Of a DNA stretch of 64,000 nt, positions 24,476 to 33,789 are shown one piece after another. The position numbers were made by a program, and so were the translations under genes. The stretch's first letter is position 1. Each line of letters opens with the position of its first letter. This DNA comes from Pseudomonas bubulae (GTDB taxonomy: Bacteria > Pseudomonadota > Gammaproteobacteria > Pseudomonadales > Pseudomonadaceae): NCBI RefSeq assembly GCF_900618535.1, contig NZ_UYJA01000001.1, positions 1,116,001 through 1,180,000 on the forward strand, given 5' to 3'. Below the pieces are notes generated by a model. The model was given only the letters and a program-made list of their open reading frames with translations, had not been told where the DNA came from and did no database searches.

Positions 24476-25414
24476 GTGAAAATTCATTTTTCCATTTTGA
24501 GCCTGTGTTTAGTTCTGGCAGGCACCAGTGCTTCTTCAATCGCCGCAGCGGCTGAAAGCACTTCGGCCCCACGGGATACCTCGCAACTGCACATCGCCTC
24601 AGGCAGTGCGCTGCTGATCGACCTGCAAACCAACAAAGTGATTTTTGCCAGCAACCCTGACGCCATCGTGCCAATTGCCTCCGTCACCAAATTGATGACC
24701 GCCATGGTAGTGCTGGATGCCAAGCAGTCGATGGACGAATCCATTTCGGTCAATATCAGCGACACCCCGGAGATGAAGGGCGTGTTTTCGCGGGTAAAAA
24801 TCGGCAGCGAGCTGTCGCGTCACGAAATGATGCTGATCACCCTGATGTCTTCGGAAAACCGGGCAGCCGCCAGCCTTGCCCACCACTATCCGGGGGGTTA
24901 TGTAGCCTTTATCGCGGCGATGAATGCCAAGGCCAAAAGCCTGGGCATGATGAGCACTCACTATGTTGAGCCGACCGGGTTGTCGATCCACAACGTATCC
25001 ACTGCCCGCGACCTGAGCAAGCTGCTGGCAGCGGCGCGGCATTACCCGATGCTCAGCCAGTTGAGCACCACCAAGGAAAAGACCGTGGCGTTCCGCAAAC
25101 CCAACTACAGCCTGGGTTTCAGCAACACCGATCACCTGGTCAGAAAAGACAAATGGAATATCAAGATCACCAAGACCGGCTTTACCAATCAGGCCGGTCA
25201 TTGCCTGGTGCTGGTGACTGAAATGGGTGGGCGCCCGGTGTCCCTGGTCATTCTGGATGCCTTTGGCAAGTACACCCACTTCGCCGATGCCGGTCGAATT
25301 CGCAACTGGGTGGAAACCGGTAAAAGTGGCGGTGTGCCCGACGTAGCCCTGCGCTACAAAGCCGAAAAAAACCTGCAGAAAAACCAGCTGACAGCAGGTC
25401 AGGCGGGTAAGTGA
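24476..25414 (+). CDS. pbpG: D-alanyl-D-alanine endopeptidase PbpG (PBP7-like)
   Basis: A periplasmic serine peptidase of about 312 residues that cuts D-Ala-meso-DAP cross-links in peptidoglycan. The three penicillin-binding motifs are present: SxxK as SVTK, SxN as SEN and KTG as ITKTG. The N-terminus is a signal peptide ([20 protein letters not shown]). I chose the GTG at 24476 because it gives a clean signal; a longer frame from ATG 24419 adds 19 residues. It ends before a bidirectional terminator shared with ibpA. Confidence 0.85.
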   Translation: MKIHFSILSLCLVLAGTSASSIAAAAESTSAPRDTSQLHIASGSALLIDLQTNKVIFASNPDAIVPIASVTKLMTAMVVLDAKQSMDESISVNISDTPEMKGVFSRVKIGSELSRHEMMLITLMSSENRAAASLAHHYPGGYVAFIAAMNAKAKSLGMMSTHYVEPTGLSIHNVSTARDLSKLLAAARHYPMLSQLSTTKEKTVAFRKPNYSLGFSNTDHLVRKDKWNIKITKTGFTNQAGHCLVLVTEMGGRPVSLVILDAFGKYTHFADAGRIRNWVETGKSGGVPDVALRYKAEKNLQKNQLTAGQAGK

Positions 25415-25507
25415 AGAAGTACGGGTGAGATGAAATGCAGGCACTTGCCCCGGGGAGAGGATCGGGGACAAATGCCTGCGTACTGCTCGTTACAAACTGC
25501 GGATAGA

Positions 25508-25537
25508 AAGAACCCCGTCACCTGGACGGGGTTCTTG
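25508..25537. terminator. Bidirectional terminator
   Basis: AAGAACCCCGTC (25508-25519) pairs with GACGGGGTTCTT (25525-25536) between the convergent pbpG and ibpA genes. Confidence 0.85.
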
Positions 25538-25554
25538 CCTGGCACATGCTCAGA

Positions 25555-26007
25555 TCAGTTTTGCAGAGCAGGCTGCGAATCCCCATTGATCGGGATGCGT
25601 TTGGCTTTTGCCTCTTCCGGCACCACCCGCTGCAGGTCGATGCTCAGCAAACCATTGCTCAGGTTTGCGCCTTTGATCTCGATATGATCGTCAAGGCGGA
25701 AGGACAATTTGAATGCCCGCTGTGCAATACCTTGATGCAAGAAGGTCACGCCTTCTTCGCTGGTGCTTTCGCGTTTGCTGCCGCTGACGCTCAGCACACC
25801 TTTCTCTACTTGCAGGTCCAGATCATCTTGCTGGAAGCCTGCAGCTGCTACCACGATGCGGTAGCTGTCTTCACCCCGTTTTTCAACGTTGTAAGGTGGG
25901 TAGCCGCCGCTTGAATCGTTGCGCAGTGCGGTTTCAAACAAATCACTAAAACGGTCAAAGCCGACAGAATTACGGAACAGTGGCGCCATTGAAAAAGCGT
26001 TGCTCAT
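25555..26007 (-). CDS. ibpA: Small heat-shock chaperone IbpA (Hsp20)
   Basis: This 150-residue alpha-crystallin-type holdase keeps unfolding proteins in refoldable aggregates. The opening FSMAPLFRNSVGFDRFSDLF and the alpha-crystallin core (NVEKRGEDSYRIVVAAAGFQ to LSNGLLSIDLQRVVPEEAK) are typical of IbpA. The C-terminal IxI/V-type anchor is KRIPIN. It is preceded by a sigma-32-type promoter and a structured leader, so it should be induced by heat at both transcription and translation. Confidence 0.93.
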   Translation of the reverse strand: MSNAFSMAPLFRNSVGFDRFSDLFETALRNDSSGGYPPYNVEKRGEDSYRIVVAAAGFQQDDLDLQVEKGVLSVSGSKRESTSEEGVTFLHQGIAQRAFKLSFRLDDHIEIKGANLSNGLLSIDLQRVVPEEAKAKRIPINGDSQPALQN

Positions 26008-26067
26008 AATTTCATCCTCCTGATTTCAGCGAGATTTTGTTACGCGACCCGGTTTCGGCATCGCGTA
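26008..26067 (-). promoter_or_regulatory. ibpA leader, probable ROSE-like RNA thermometer
   Basis: The roughly 60-nt leader folds into TACGCGA/TCGCGTA (26041-26067) and a second hairpin in which AUCUC pairs with GAGGAU of the ribosome-binding site with one G bulged, a feature of ROSE elements. Short ROSE-like thermometers are known in front of Pseudomonas ibpA. The pairing is read by eye and not energy-modelled. Confidence 0.65.
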
Positions 26068-26073
26068 CCCCTA

Positions 26074-26101
26074 AGATAGGGACCGTCAAAACCATTTCAA
26101 G
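26074..26101 (-). promoter_or_regulatory. Heat-shock (sigma-32) promoter of ibpA
   Basis: The -35 box CTTGAAA (26095-26101) and -10 box CCCTATCT (26074-26081) are 13 bp apart, close to the CTTGAAA-N11-16-CCCCATNT consensus. The start would fall near 26067. Confidence 0.85.
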
Positions 26102-26129
26102 GCTTTTTTTGAAATTTTTTTCAGACGCT

Positions 26130-27089
26130 TCAAGCCACATCGACAGGCGGGTTGTTGACCATGTGCCGGACCTTCTCACAGTCTGTTTCACGACGCATGG
26201 CATTGAACAACACCACCGCTTCAGGATAGTTGCGGGTCAACATTGCCAGCCACTGCTTGAGCCGCCCCGGTGCCGAGCGCGGGGTCAGCTGGGCCTCGGC
26301 CTGGGCCCAGAAGTCGCGGATCATGGGCTGCAAATCGGCCCAGGTCATCGGCACTACCTCAACACCGGCGCGGGCAGCGGCAATTTGCGCGGCCAGATCG
26401 GGGCGCGACACCAGACCACGGCCGAGCATGATGTCTTCAGCGCCACTGATTTCGCGGCAACGACGCCAATCTTCAACCGACCAGATATCGCCATTGGCAA
26501 ACACCGGCACCTTGACCGCTTCCTGCACCTGGGCAATGTATTCCCAATGCGCAGGCGGCTTGTAGCCATCCATCTTGGTCCGCGCATGCACCACGATCTG
26601 GCTGGCGCCGCCTTCGGCCAGGGCGATTGCGCACTCATTGGCGCTGTCGGGCGTGTCGAAGCCCAGGCGCATCTTGGCGGTGACCGGAATATGCGCAGGC
26701 ACGGTGCGACGCACTTGCAGCAAGATGGCGTGCAGCAGTTCGGGCTCCTTGAGCAACACCGCCCCGCCACGGGACTTGTTCACGGTCTTGGCCGGACAAC
26801 CAAAATTGAGGTCGATCACCCCGCTGCCCAGCTCACAGGCCAATGCCGCGTTATCGGCCAGGCACGCCGGGTCCGAGCCCAGCAACTGCACGCGCAGCGG
26901 CACGCCGGAACGCGTTTGCGCACCGTGCTGCAACTCGGGAGCGAGTTTATGGAAGTAGGCTTCGGGCAAAAGCCGTTCGGTGACCCGAATAAATTCGGTC
27001 ACGCACCAATCAATACCGCCGGTGCGGGTCAGGACATCACGCAGGATGTTGTCGACCAACCCCTCCATCGGCGCCAAAGCAATTTGCAT
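26130..27089 (-). CDS. dusC: tRNA-dihydrouridine(16) synthase DusC
   Basis: This 319-residue FMN enzyme reduces U16 in the D-loop of tRNA. The FMN barrel starts [18 protein letters not shown]; the active-site Cys is in [15 protein letters not shown]; the late segment [17 protein letters not shown] matches the Dus family phosphate-binding region. The short N-terminus ALAPMEGL rather than APM-TD-type fits DusC over DusA or DusB. It is monocistronic, upstream of a thioesterase gene on the same strand (73-bp gap). Confidence 0.9.
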   Translation of the reverse strand: MQIALAPMEGLVDNILRDVLTRTGGIDWCVTEFIRVTERLLPEAYFHKLAPELQHGAQTRSGVPLRVQLLGSDPACLADNAALACELGSGVIDLNFGCPAKTVNKSRGGAVLLKEPELLHAILLQVRRTVPAHIPVTAKMRLGFDTPDSANECAIALAEGGASQIVVHARTKMDGYKPPAHWEYIAQVQEAVKVPVFANGDIWSVEDWRRCREISGAEDIMLGRGLVSRPDLAAQIAAARAGVEVVPMTWADLQPMIRDFWAQAEAQLTPRSAPGRLKQWLAMLTRNYPEAVVLFNAMRRETDCEKVRHMVNNPPVDVA

Positions 27090-27162
27090 GGGTGACTCTC
27101 ATGAAAAACGTGCGGCAGTTTACGCGGTTCTGCGGGCAATCGGTATGCGTAGGCGCTGACGG

Positions 27163-27597
27163 TCAGGCCGTCACGACAGCCGGGCCATAACCGTCAAGGA
27201 ACTCGGGCGGCAGGCGCCTGGCCTTGCCCGTGGACAGTTCGATGCAGACAAAGGTGGTTTGGGCACGCAACAGGGTCACACCATCGCAGGGGCGCACCAA
27301 TTGAAAATGACGGGTCATGCGCAGGCGCTGGTCACAATCGACAATCCAGGTGGCTAGCTGCAGCTCATCGCCTTCGTAGGCGCTGGCAAGATAGTCGATT
27401 TCATGACGGGAGACCGCCATGGCGCGGTCGAGGCGACGGTACTCGGTGAGGTCCAAGCCCAGGCGCTGCGAGTGGCGCCAAGCGCAGCGTTCCAGCCAGA
27501 CCACATAGGACGCGTTATTGGCATGACCAAACCCGTCAATGTCTTCGGCCTGCACCTGCAGGTCAATGATAAACGGCGCTGCCAAATCCCAACTCAT
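27163..27597 (-). CDS. Acyl-CoA thioesterase (hot-dog fold)
   Basis: This 144-residue protein belongs to the 4-hydroxybenzoyl-CoA thioesterase family. The motif DIDGFGHANNASYVVWLERC holds the catalytic Asp-containing loop (D-x-x-G-H-x-N-N-x-x-Y). It hydrolyses acyl-CoA thioesters, but the substrate is not set by the sequence. It starts 73 bp upstream of dusC, which lies downstream on the same strand, and could be transcribed with it. Confidence 0.85.
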   Translation of the reverse strand: MSWDLAAPFIIDLQVQAEDIDGFGHANNASYVVWLERCAWRHSQRLGLDLTEYRRLDRAMAVSRHEIDYLASAYEGDELQLATWIVDCDQRLRMTRHFQLVRPCDGVTLLRAQTTFVCIELSTGKARRLPPEFLDGYGPAVVTA

Positions 27598-27694
27598 GCC
27601 TTGTCTCCCTGTACAGAAATAAGGAGCGCAGTGTAACGCAGAGGGGGCGACGGGAAACTTGAAGAGCTGGAATTAAAAAACTGCAGACAAACAA

Positions 27695-27724
27695 AAGGGT
27701 CATTCAATAATCGAATGACCCTTA
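27695..27724 (-). terminator. Terminator of the tRNA-Ala/Glu cluster
   Basis: AAGGGTCATTC and GAATGACCCTT pair (27695-27722) just downstream of the last tRNA-Glu on the minus strand. The minus-strand copy ends in T-rich sequence. Confidence 0.8.
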
Positions 27725-27748
27725 TAAATCCCGCAAAGCGGGTAATCG

Positions 27749-27824
27749 TGGCGTCCCCTAGGGGACTCGAACCCCTGTTACCGCCGTGAAAGGGCGGTGT
27801 CCTAGGCCACTAGACGAAGGGGAC
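27749..27824 (-). tRNA. tRNA-Glu (anticodon TTC), second copy
   Basis: A complete 76-nt tRNA with encoded CCA. Anticodon loop CTTTCAC (anticodon TTC), T-loop TTCGAGT. The same tRNA lies at 28028-28103. Confidence 0.95.
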
Positions 27825-27842
27825 ACAAACCCTTCTAACAGT

Positions 27843-27863
27843 GATCAGCACTGAGTGCTGATC
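27843..27863 (-). other. Spacer hairpin between tRNA-Ala and tRNA-Glu (copy 2)
   Basis: GATCAGCAC-tga-GTGCTGATC forms a perfect 9-bp stem in the tRNA spacer. The equivalent at 28120-28140 differs by one complementary pair. Confidence 0.7.
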
Positions 27864-27901
27864 GATCCAATGCCAGTGTGGCCCGACATTGAACTGTAAA
27901 T

Positions 27902-27977
<76 letters not shown>

Positions 27978-28027
27978 GATTTATCGCCTGGCGGCGGAGC
28001 ATCACCGAAGTGCTGCTTCTGTAAAAC

Positions 28028-28103
28028 TGGCGTCCCCTAGGGGACTCGAACCCCTGTTACCGCCGTGAAAGGGCGGTGTCCTAGGCCACTAGACGAAGGG
28101 GAC
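28028..28103 (-). tRNA. tRNA-Glu (anticodon TTC), first copy
   Basis: A complete 76-nt tRNA, identical to the copy at 27749-27824; the cluster is (Ala-Glu) twice. Confidence 0.95.
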
Positions 28104-28119
28104 ACAAACCTTCTAACTT

Positions 28120-28140
28120 GACCAGCACTGAGTGCTGGTC
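28120..28140 (-). other. Spacer hairpin between tRNA-Ala and tRNA-Glu (copy 1)
   Basis: GACCAGCAC-tga-GTGCTGGTC forms a perfect 9-bp stem. Relative to 27843-27863 both stem positions changed together (T-A to C-G), so pairing is kept. Confidence 0.7.
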
Positions 28141-28179
28141 GATTCAATGCCGGTGTGGCCAGGCATTGAACAGTAAATT

Positions 28180-28255
<76 letters not shown>

Positions 28256-28323
28256 AAACTTTCAGTCTTGGGTGTTGCCGTGTTGCGTTCTGCTTGTTTC
28301 GTGTTGCTGTGTTGACGGGGCGC

Positions 28324-28352
28324 ATATTAAGACTGGATCGGTAGGCTGTCAA
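28324..28352 (-). promoter_or_regulatory. Promoter of the tRNA-Ala/Glu cluster
   Basis: TTGACA (28347-28352) and TAATAT (28324-28329) are spaced exactly 17 bp, followed by a GC-rich discriminator (GCGCCCC), as in stringently controlled tRNA promoters. Confidence 0.9.
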
Positions 28353-28448
28353 ACTTATTTTTAAACTTTTTTAAAAAAATTTGCCGTGAGAACAACCACT
28401 TACCCTTCATACCCCGTAAATACGGGGCCAAACCCCAACCAAAACCTT

Positions 28449-28586
28449 GTAGCAGCTGCCGAAGGCTGCGTCCGGCGGCATAGCCGTCGTAAATGCAGAA
28501 TGCTCGATTTGACTGAAAAACCGTGCATTTAGATTTTACGATTGCTTCGCAATCGAACGCAGCCTCGTTCCTTCGGCAGCTGCTAC
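28449..28586. repeat. GTAGCAGCTGCC-family palindromic repeat
   Basis: A 138-bp imperfect palindrome with the same ends as the copy at 21988-22132. It lies just downstream of the gltX stop and may end or stabilise that mRNA. Confidence 0.85.
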
Positions 28587-28602
28587 GGTTTTTTACGCCC
28601 TG

Positions 28603-30084
28603 TTAACCAATCGTGTTAAACAGCTTTTCCCACTCTTTGTTTTCTTTCTTGGACACGCCACCCAGCAGGTCCAGCGCCTGACGCAGACGGAAACGGGTCA
28701 GGTCCGGCCCCAGGATTTCCATGGCGTCCAGCACCGACACAGAGCTGGCCTGCCCCGTGATCGAGGCAAACATCAGCGGCATGGCATCACGCAGCTTCAA
28801 CTCCAAGCTTTCAACCACGGCCTGGATGCTGCCGGTGATGGCGTCCTTTTCCCACTGACGCAGGCTTTCCAGCTTCCACAGGATCAACTGCATCAATTGA
28901 CGCACTTGCTCGTTGGACAGCTTCTTGTGCTCAAACAGTTTGGCATCCAGCTGCAGGCCGCCCGAGAAGAAGAACCCGGCCAGCGGTGCAATCTGGCTGA
29001 ACGTCTCGACACGGCCCTGTACCAGCGGCGCGATTTTCATCATGTACTCGGGGTTCAGCGCCCATTGCTGTACGCGGCTGGCGAACTCGTCCAGCGGCAA
29101 ATCACGCAGCCATTGGCCATTGAGCCAGGACAGCTTTTCAACGTCGAAAATCGGCCCGCCCAGCGATACACGGCTCAGATCGAAGTTGTCGACCATTTCC
29201 TGCAGCGAGAACTTCTCGCGCTCGTCCGGCATCGACCAGCCCATGCGGCCCAGGTAGTTGAGCATCGCTTCAGGCATAAAGCCCATGCGCTCGTAGAACG
29301 TCACCGAAGTCGGGTTCTTGCGCTTGGACAGCTTGCTCTTGTCCGGGTTGCGCAGCAGCGGCATGTAGCACAGCTGCGGTTGTTCCCAGCCGAAGTATTC
29401 ATACAGCAGGATCAGTTTGGGTGCCGATGGCAGCCACTCTTCGCCACGCAGTACGTGGGTGATGCCCATCAGGTGATCGTCGACCACGTTGGCCAGGAAG
29501 TAGGTCGGCAGGCCATCGGTTTTCATCAGGACTTGCATGTCCATGCGGTCCCACGGGATTTCAACGTCACCGCGCAGCAGGTCCGGCACCACGCAGACAC
29601 CCTCGGTCGGCACTTTCATGCGGATTACGTGAGGTTCGCCAGCGGCCAGGCGTTCAGCCACTTCTTCCTTGGACAACAGCAGCGCACGACCGTCGTAGCG
29701 CGGGGTCTCGCCCTTGGCCATTTGCTCGGCGCGCATCTGGTCCAGCTCTTCACTCGTGCAGAAGCACGGGAACGCATGGCCCATATCCACCAGTTGCTGG
29801 GTGTATTTCTTGTAAATGTCGCTACGTTCGCTCTGACGGTACGGGCCGTGCGGGCCGCCGACGTCCGGGCCTTCACTCCAGGTGATACCCAGCCAGCGCA
29901 GGGCATCGTAGATCTGCTGCTCGGACTCGCGGGTCGAGCGCAGTTGGTCGGTATCTTCGATCCGCAGGATGAATTCGCCGCCATGCTGCTTGGCAAAGCA
30001 GTAGTTGAACAAAGCAATGTAAGCGGTGCCGACGTGGGGGTCGCCGGTAGGCGATGGCGCAATGCGCGTGCGAACGGTGGTCAT
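28603..30084 (-). CDS. gltX: Glutamyl-tRNA synthetase
   Basis: This 493-residue class I synthetase charges tRNA-Glu. The HIGH-like motif is in [20 protein letters not shown] and the KMSKS-like motif is SKLSKRKNP. The first residues [20 protein letters not shown] fix the start at 30084; the frame extends 30 codons further without a site. It lies next to the tRNA-Ala/Glu cluster, so synthetase and substrate tRNA genes adjoin, separated by a palindromic repeat. Confidence 0.97.
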   Translation of the reverse strand: MTTVRTRIAPSPTGDPHVGTAYIALFNYCFAKQHGGEFILRIEDTDQLRSTRESEQQIYDALRWLGITWSEGPDVGGPHGPYRQSERSDIYKKYTQQLVDMGHAFPCFCTSEELDQMRAEQMAKGETPRYDGRALLLSKEEVAERLAAGEPHVIRMKVPTEGVCVVPDLLRGDVEIPWDRMDMQVLMKTDGLPTYFLANVVDDHLMGITHVLRGEEWLPSAPKLILLYEYFGWEQPQLCYMPLLRNPDKSKLSKRKNPTSVTFYERMGFMPEAMLNYLGRMGWSMPDEREKFSLQEMVDNFDLSRVSLGGPIFDVEKLSWLNGQWLRDLPLDEFASRVQQWALNPEYMMKIAPLVQGRVETFSQIAPLAGFFFSGGLQLDAKLFEHKKLSNEQVRQLMQLILWKLESLRQWEKDAITGSIQAVVESLELKLRDAMPLMFASITGQASSVSVLDAMEILGPDLTRFRLRQALDLLGGVSKKENKEWEKLFNTIG

Positions 30085-30286
30085 GGGCGGTCTCGAAGTG
30101 AAGATAAAACAAAGGGCGAATGGTAACAGGCCGACCCGGCCCGGCTCCAGTACAGGACTCAGCCCGGCCGCCACACGGTTGAAAAAAGCTGTAATAGAGC
30201 GTTTGTATCGAATTGATACGGGGAAAAACAGCCTATACCGGTGTTAATCTCGGCTCATTCCCGACATCCCCTGGCTGGAGAGACCT

Positions 30287-31237
30287 ATGCCCCACGTTGT
30301 GCTGGTGCTGGTAGAGAGCGTTAACGATTACCTGCATATGCTGGAGAACCAGGGCTACGAGCTGATCCTTGCGCCCACCCCCGCCAGTCGCGCCGAAGCC
30401 ATAGCCCGACACGGCGCCCGCATCGACGCCGTGCTGACTCGCGGCCCGCTGGGCTTGCAGGCCGATGAAATGGCCGCCCTGCCCCTGCTCCGAATCATCT
30501 GCGTGATCGGCGCCGGCTTCGAACAGGTCGATTTGCAGGCCGCCAGCAACCTGGGCATTACCGTGACCTTTGGCGCCGGTGCCAATGCTTCATCGGTTGC
30601 CGACCACGCCATGGCGCTGCTGTTGTCCGTGGTGCGCGGCATCCCCCAGGCCGACGCCAGCATCCGCCGCAATGAATGGGTCAAGGTGCGCCAGCCGTCA
30701 CTGTCGGGCAAACGCATGGGCATTATCGGCCTCGGCGCCATCGGCGCTGCCATCGCCAAACGAGCGGCCCACGGCTTTGACATGAGCATCCGCTACCACA
30801 GCCGCCAGCCGCACCCCGACTCGCCCTACACCTACTGTGCCAGCGTGCTGGAACTGGCCGCTGCGGTGGATTTCCTGATGATCGCCACCCCCGGTGGCAG
30901 CGCCACCCATCACCTGGTCAACGCCCGTGTGCTGGACGCCCTGGGCAGCGAAGGCTACCTGATCAATATTGCCCGCGGCAGTGTGGTCGATACCCAGGCG
31001 CTGATCAGCGCCCTGACCGCCGGCAAAATCGCCGGGGCCGGGCTGGATGTGTTCGAAGACGAACCCCTGGTACCCGACCCGCTGAAAACCCTCGGCAATG
31101 TGGTCATGACCCCGCATGTAGCGGGCCAGTCACCCGATGCGGTCGAAGCCACGGTGCAATTGGTGGTCGATAACCTGCGGGCGTTTTTTGCCGGCAAACC
31201 CGTTCTCACCCCGGTGCCATTGCCCCACCCAGCCTGA
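30287..31237 (+). CDS. D-2-hydroxyacid dehydrogenase (hydroxypyruvate/glyoxylate reductase-like)
   Basis: This 316-residue NAD(P)-dependent oxidoreductase has the D-isomer 2-hydroxyacid dehydrogenase fold. The dinucleotide loop is IIGLGAIGAA, and the catalytic triad appears as Arg in NIARGSVVD, Glu in DVFEDEPLV and His in MTPHVAGQ. It likely reduces glyoxylate or hydroxypyruvate; the substrate is not fixed. The next gene (mntH) starts only 14 bases after the stop with a TTG codon, so they may form one transcript. Residues 1-90 have the usual substrate-domain layout. Confidence 0.82.
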   Translation: MPHVVLVLVESVNDYLHMLENQGYELILAPTPASRAEAIARHGARIDAVLTRGPLGLQADEMAALPLLRIICVIGAGFEQVDLQAASNLGITVTFGAGANASSVADHAMALLLSVVRGIPQADASIRRNEWVKVRQPSLSGKRMGIIGLGAIGAAIAKRAAHGFDMSIRYHSRQPHPDSPYTYCASVLELAAAVDFLMIATPGGSATHHLVNARVLDALGSEGYLINIARGSVVDTQALISALTAGKIAGAGLDVFEDEPLVPDPLKTLGNVVMTPHVAGQSPDAVEATVQLVVDNLRAFFAGKPVLTPVPLPHPA

Positions 31238-31251
31238 CCCGGAGCCTGCGC

Positions 31252-32577
31252 TTGAAATTCCGCCTGCCAACAACCGCCACTGCGCCCTTCTGCCCCTCCG
31301 AAGTCAGTGGCAGCGTGCCCGTCGACGCCAGCGCGCCGTTTTTCAGGCGCGTGCTGCGCTTTGCCGGGCCCGGCCTGCTGATCAGCATCGGCTATATGGA
31401 CCCCGGCAACTGGGCCACCGCCATCGAAGCCGGCTCACGTTACGGCTACCACCTGCTGTTTGTGGTACTGCTCGCCAGCCTCGCGGGCATGGCCGTGCAA
31501 TGCCTGTGTTCGCGCCTTGGCATCGCCACCGGCCGCGATCTGGCGCAGCTGTGCCGTGAGCGCTACAGCAAGCGCTCGGCGCGGGTGCAATGGATGCTGG
31601 CGGAAATCTCGATCATCGCCACCGACCTGGCCGAAGTACTCGGCTGCGCGCTGGCGTTCCATCTGCTGCTGGGCTGCTCGCTGACCACCGGCATCGCCCT
31701 CACTGCCTTCGACACCTTGCTGGTGCTGGCCTTGCAAGGCCGGGGATTTCGCCGACTTGAAGCGATCATGCTGGCGCTGGTGATGACTATCGTCGGTTGT
31801 TTTTTTGTCGAACTGGTACTGATCAAACCTTACTGGCCCGACGTGTTCGAGGGCTTCAAACCCTCACTGTCGGCCATCAGCGACGCAGCACCGCTGTACA
31901 TCGCCATCGGCATCATTGGCGCCACCGTGATGCCGCACAACCTGTACCTGCACAGCTCCATCGTCCAGACACGCCTGACCGGCAGCGACTACGCCAGCAA
32001 ACTGGATGCCGTACGCCTTTCACGCATCGACACCATCGGCTCCCTGGCCCTGGCGCTGCTGGTCAATGCAGCCATCCTGATCCTCGCTGCGGCCGCTTTC
32101 CACCAGACCGGCAATACCGACGTGGTCGAGATCCAGGACGCCTACCGCATGCTCGACCCGCTGGTGGGCGGAGCCATGGCCAGCATCCTGTTCGGCGTGG
32201 CATTGCTGGCCTCGGGGCAAAGCTCGACATTCACCGGCACCATTGCCGGGCAAGTGATCATGGAGGGCTATCTGAACCTGAAGATTCCCTGCTGGCAACG
32301 GCGCCTGATCACCCGCGGGCTGGCACTGGTGCCTGCATTCCTGGGCGTGTGGCTGATGGGCGACGATGCGGTGGGCAAGCTGCTGATCCTCAGCCAGGTG
32401 GTACTCAGCCTGCAACTGCCCTTTGCCCTGTACCCGCTGATCCGCATGACCAGCGACAAACGACTTATGGGCCCGTTTGCCAACCGACTGCCGACGCGGC
32501 TGCTGGCGTGGTTTCTGTTTGCAGTCATCAGTTGCGCCAACCTGTGGCTGATTGCACAGATCGGGTTCGGCGCCTAA
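31252..32577 (+). CDS. mntH: Nramp-family manganese/divalent metal transporter MntH
   Basis: A 441-residue inner-membrane proton-coupled importer of Mn2+ (and Fe2+). The metal-site motif DPGNWAT is in helix 1 (GYMDPGNWATAIEAG) and the partner MPHNLYLHS is in helix 6, both diagnostic. I read the start as TTG at 31252 because GGAG lies seven bases upstream and no ATG or GTG fits the membrane start. It follows the hydroxyacid dehydrogenase closely. A longer cytosolic N-terminus than usual (about 35 residues) precedes helix 1. Confidence 0.93.
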   Translation: MKFRLPTTATAPFCPSEVSGSVPVDASAPFFRRVLRFAGPGLLISIGYMDPGNWATAIEAGSRYGYHLLFVVLLASLAGMAVQCLCSRLGIATGRDLAQLCRERYSKRSARVQWMLAEISIIATDLAEVLGCALAFHLLLGCSLTTGIALTAFDTLLVLALQGRGFRRLEAIMLALVMTIVGCFFVELVLIKPYWPDVFEGFKPSLSAISDAAPLYIAIGIIGATVMPHNLYLHSSIVQTRLTGSDYASKLDAVRLSRIDTIGSLALALLVNAAILILAAAAFHQTGNTDVVEIQDAYRMLDPLVGGAMASILFGVALLASGQSSTFTGTIAGQVIMEGYLNLKIPCWQRRLITRGLALVPAFLGVWLMGDDAVGKLLILSQVVLSLQLPFALYPLIRMTSDKRLMGPFANRLPTRLLAWFLFAVISCANLWLIAQIGFGA

Positions 32578-32647
32578 CCCCCAGCCCCTTAAATTCGGCG
32601 CGCAATGGCTCGTTATACAAGACGACTCCTGCTATTGAGGTGCTGTT

Positions 32648-33598
32648 ATGTCCGCCGCTGCCACCCTGGTGCAAAACCTGCGCAATCGTCTGAGCAAGCC
32701 TGCGGGATATCGTCTGTTCGATATCCAGCTCAAGCACCGCATCACCTTGAGCCCGTCACTGACGCGCTTTGTGTTCAGCGGTAGCGATGTGGCGCTGATG
32801 CGCACCCTGGCACCCGACCAACGGGTCAAGCTACTGTTCCCCAGCGCCAACGGCGCCACCGCCAACCTGCCCAAACAGAGCGACTGGCGAGCGCCCCTGC
32901 GGGATATGAGCCCCGAGTCAGTGCCACCCATGCGCTCCTACACCCTTCGCAACCTGCGCACAGAGGCCGGCGAACTGGATATCGACTTCGTCCTCCACGG
33001 CGTCACCGGCCCTGCCACACGTTGGGCTAGCCAGGCCAGGGTGGGGGATCGCCTGCAGATCGCAGCGCCCAATGCAGCCTGCACCGACGACCCCGGTGGC
33101 TATGAATGGCAGCCACCGCAAGGCATGCGCAAACTGTTGCTGATCGGCGACGAAACTGCGCTGCCAGCCATTGCCGGCATCCTTGAAGAACTTGCCCTGC
33201 ACCCCGACACCCCCCAGGTCCAGGCCTTTATTGAAGTTCCTCAAGAAGCCGACTGCCAGCCCTTGCTCTGTGGCCCGAACACCAAGGTGCACTGGTTGCC
33301 GCGTGCCAGCCTGGGCAAACAGCATGGCGATGGCATGCTCCTGGCCGCCCGCGAACTGGCCAGCCTGCCGCCCAGACGCATGCAGGCCCGGGCGTGCGCT
33401 GAACTGCAAGAGCTGGATCTGGATAACCAGCGCCTGTGGGATCGGGCCAGCGCCAAACACAATGAGTTTTATGCCTGGGTAGCCGGGGAATCGATGGCGG
33501 TGATGGCGATCAGGCGGTTTTTCGTCCATGAGTGCGGCATGGACCGCAAGGGGCTGACCTTGATGGGGTACTGGAAGCTGGGGCGGTCGCTAGGGTGA
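32648..33598 (+). CDS. Siderophore-interacting protein (ferric-siderophore reductase, SIP family)
   Basis: A cytoplasmic FAD-dependent ferric-siderophore reductase of 316 residues that would free iron after siderophore import. The flavin motif is MRSYTLR (RxYT-type), the NAD(P)H pocket is LLIGDETALPAIAGI, and the C-terminal VAGESMAVMAIRRFFVHE is typical of ViuB/YqjH-type SIPs. It follows mntH by 70 bp, so it may belong to the same iron/metal cluster. No Fur box is evident in front of it. Confidence 0.88.
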   Translation: MSAAATLVQNLRNRLSKPAGYRLFDIQLKHRITLSPSLTRFVFSGSDVALMRTLAPDQRVKLLFPSANGATANLPKQSDWRAPLRDMSPESVPPMRSYTLRNLRTEAGELDIDFVLHGVTGPATRWASQARVGDRLQIAAPNAACTDDPGGYEWQPPQGMRKLLLIGDETALPAIAGILEELALHPDTPQVQAFIEVPQEADCQPLLCGPNTKVHWLPRASLGKQHGDGMLLAARELASLPPRRMQARACAELQELDLDNQRLWDRASAKHNEFYAWVAGESMAVMAIRRFFVHECGMDRKGLTLMGYWKLGRSLG

Positions 33599-33609
33599 TA
33601 CTGGCCCTT

Positions 33610-33654
33610 GTAGCAGCTGCCGAACACAGCCTCGCTCCGCTCGTCAGCTGCTAC
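33610..33654. repeat. Short GTAGCAGCTGCC-family palindrome
   Basis: A 45-bp short form of the repeat, GTAGCAGCTGCCGAACACAG...TCAGCTGCTAC, between the siderophore-interacting protein and the metal operon. It could act as a terminator hairpin. Confidence 0.75.
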
Positions 33655-33789
33655 AGGCGAATGAGAACAAGAAACAATTTTTTACATATCTAGCTTCGGG
33701 TTTTGCTCTTCTCATCCGTCCTACATGGATAAGCAGTCGCTTCTCAATGGCGATTACACACCCGCCCCGCCGCGAGTTTGCCGTTTCCC

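Noticed and set aside
26037..27095. A 352-residue plus-strand frame
   Set aside because: It is antisense to dusC, with low-complexity His/Arg composition and no start signal.
28897..30126. A 409-residue plus-strand frame
   Set aside because: It is the antisense shadow of gltX in GC-rich DNA; the composition is His/Gln/Arg-rich with no domain.
33655..33789. Zur or Fur box in front of the metal operon
   Set aside because: I found no palindrome close to the known Zur or Fur consensus in this stretch, so I do not claim either regulator.
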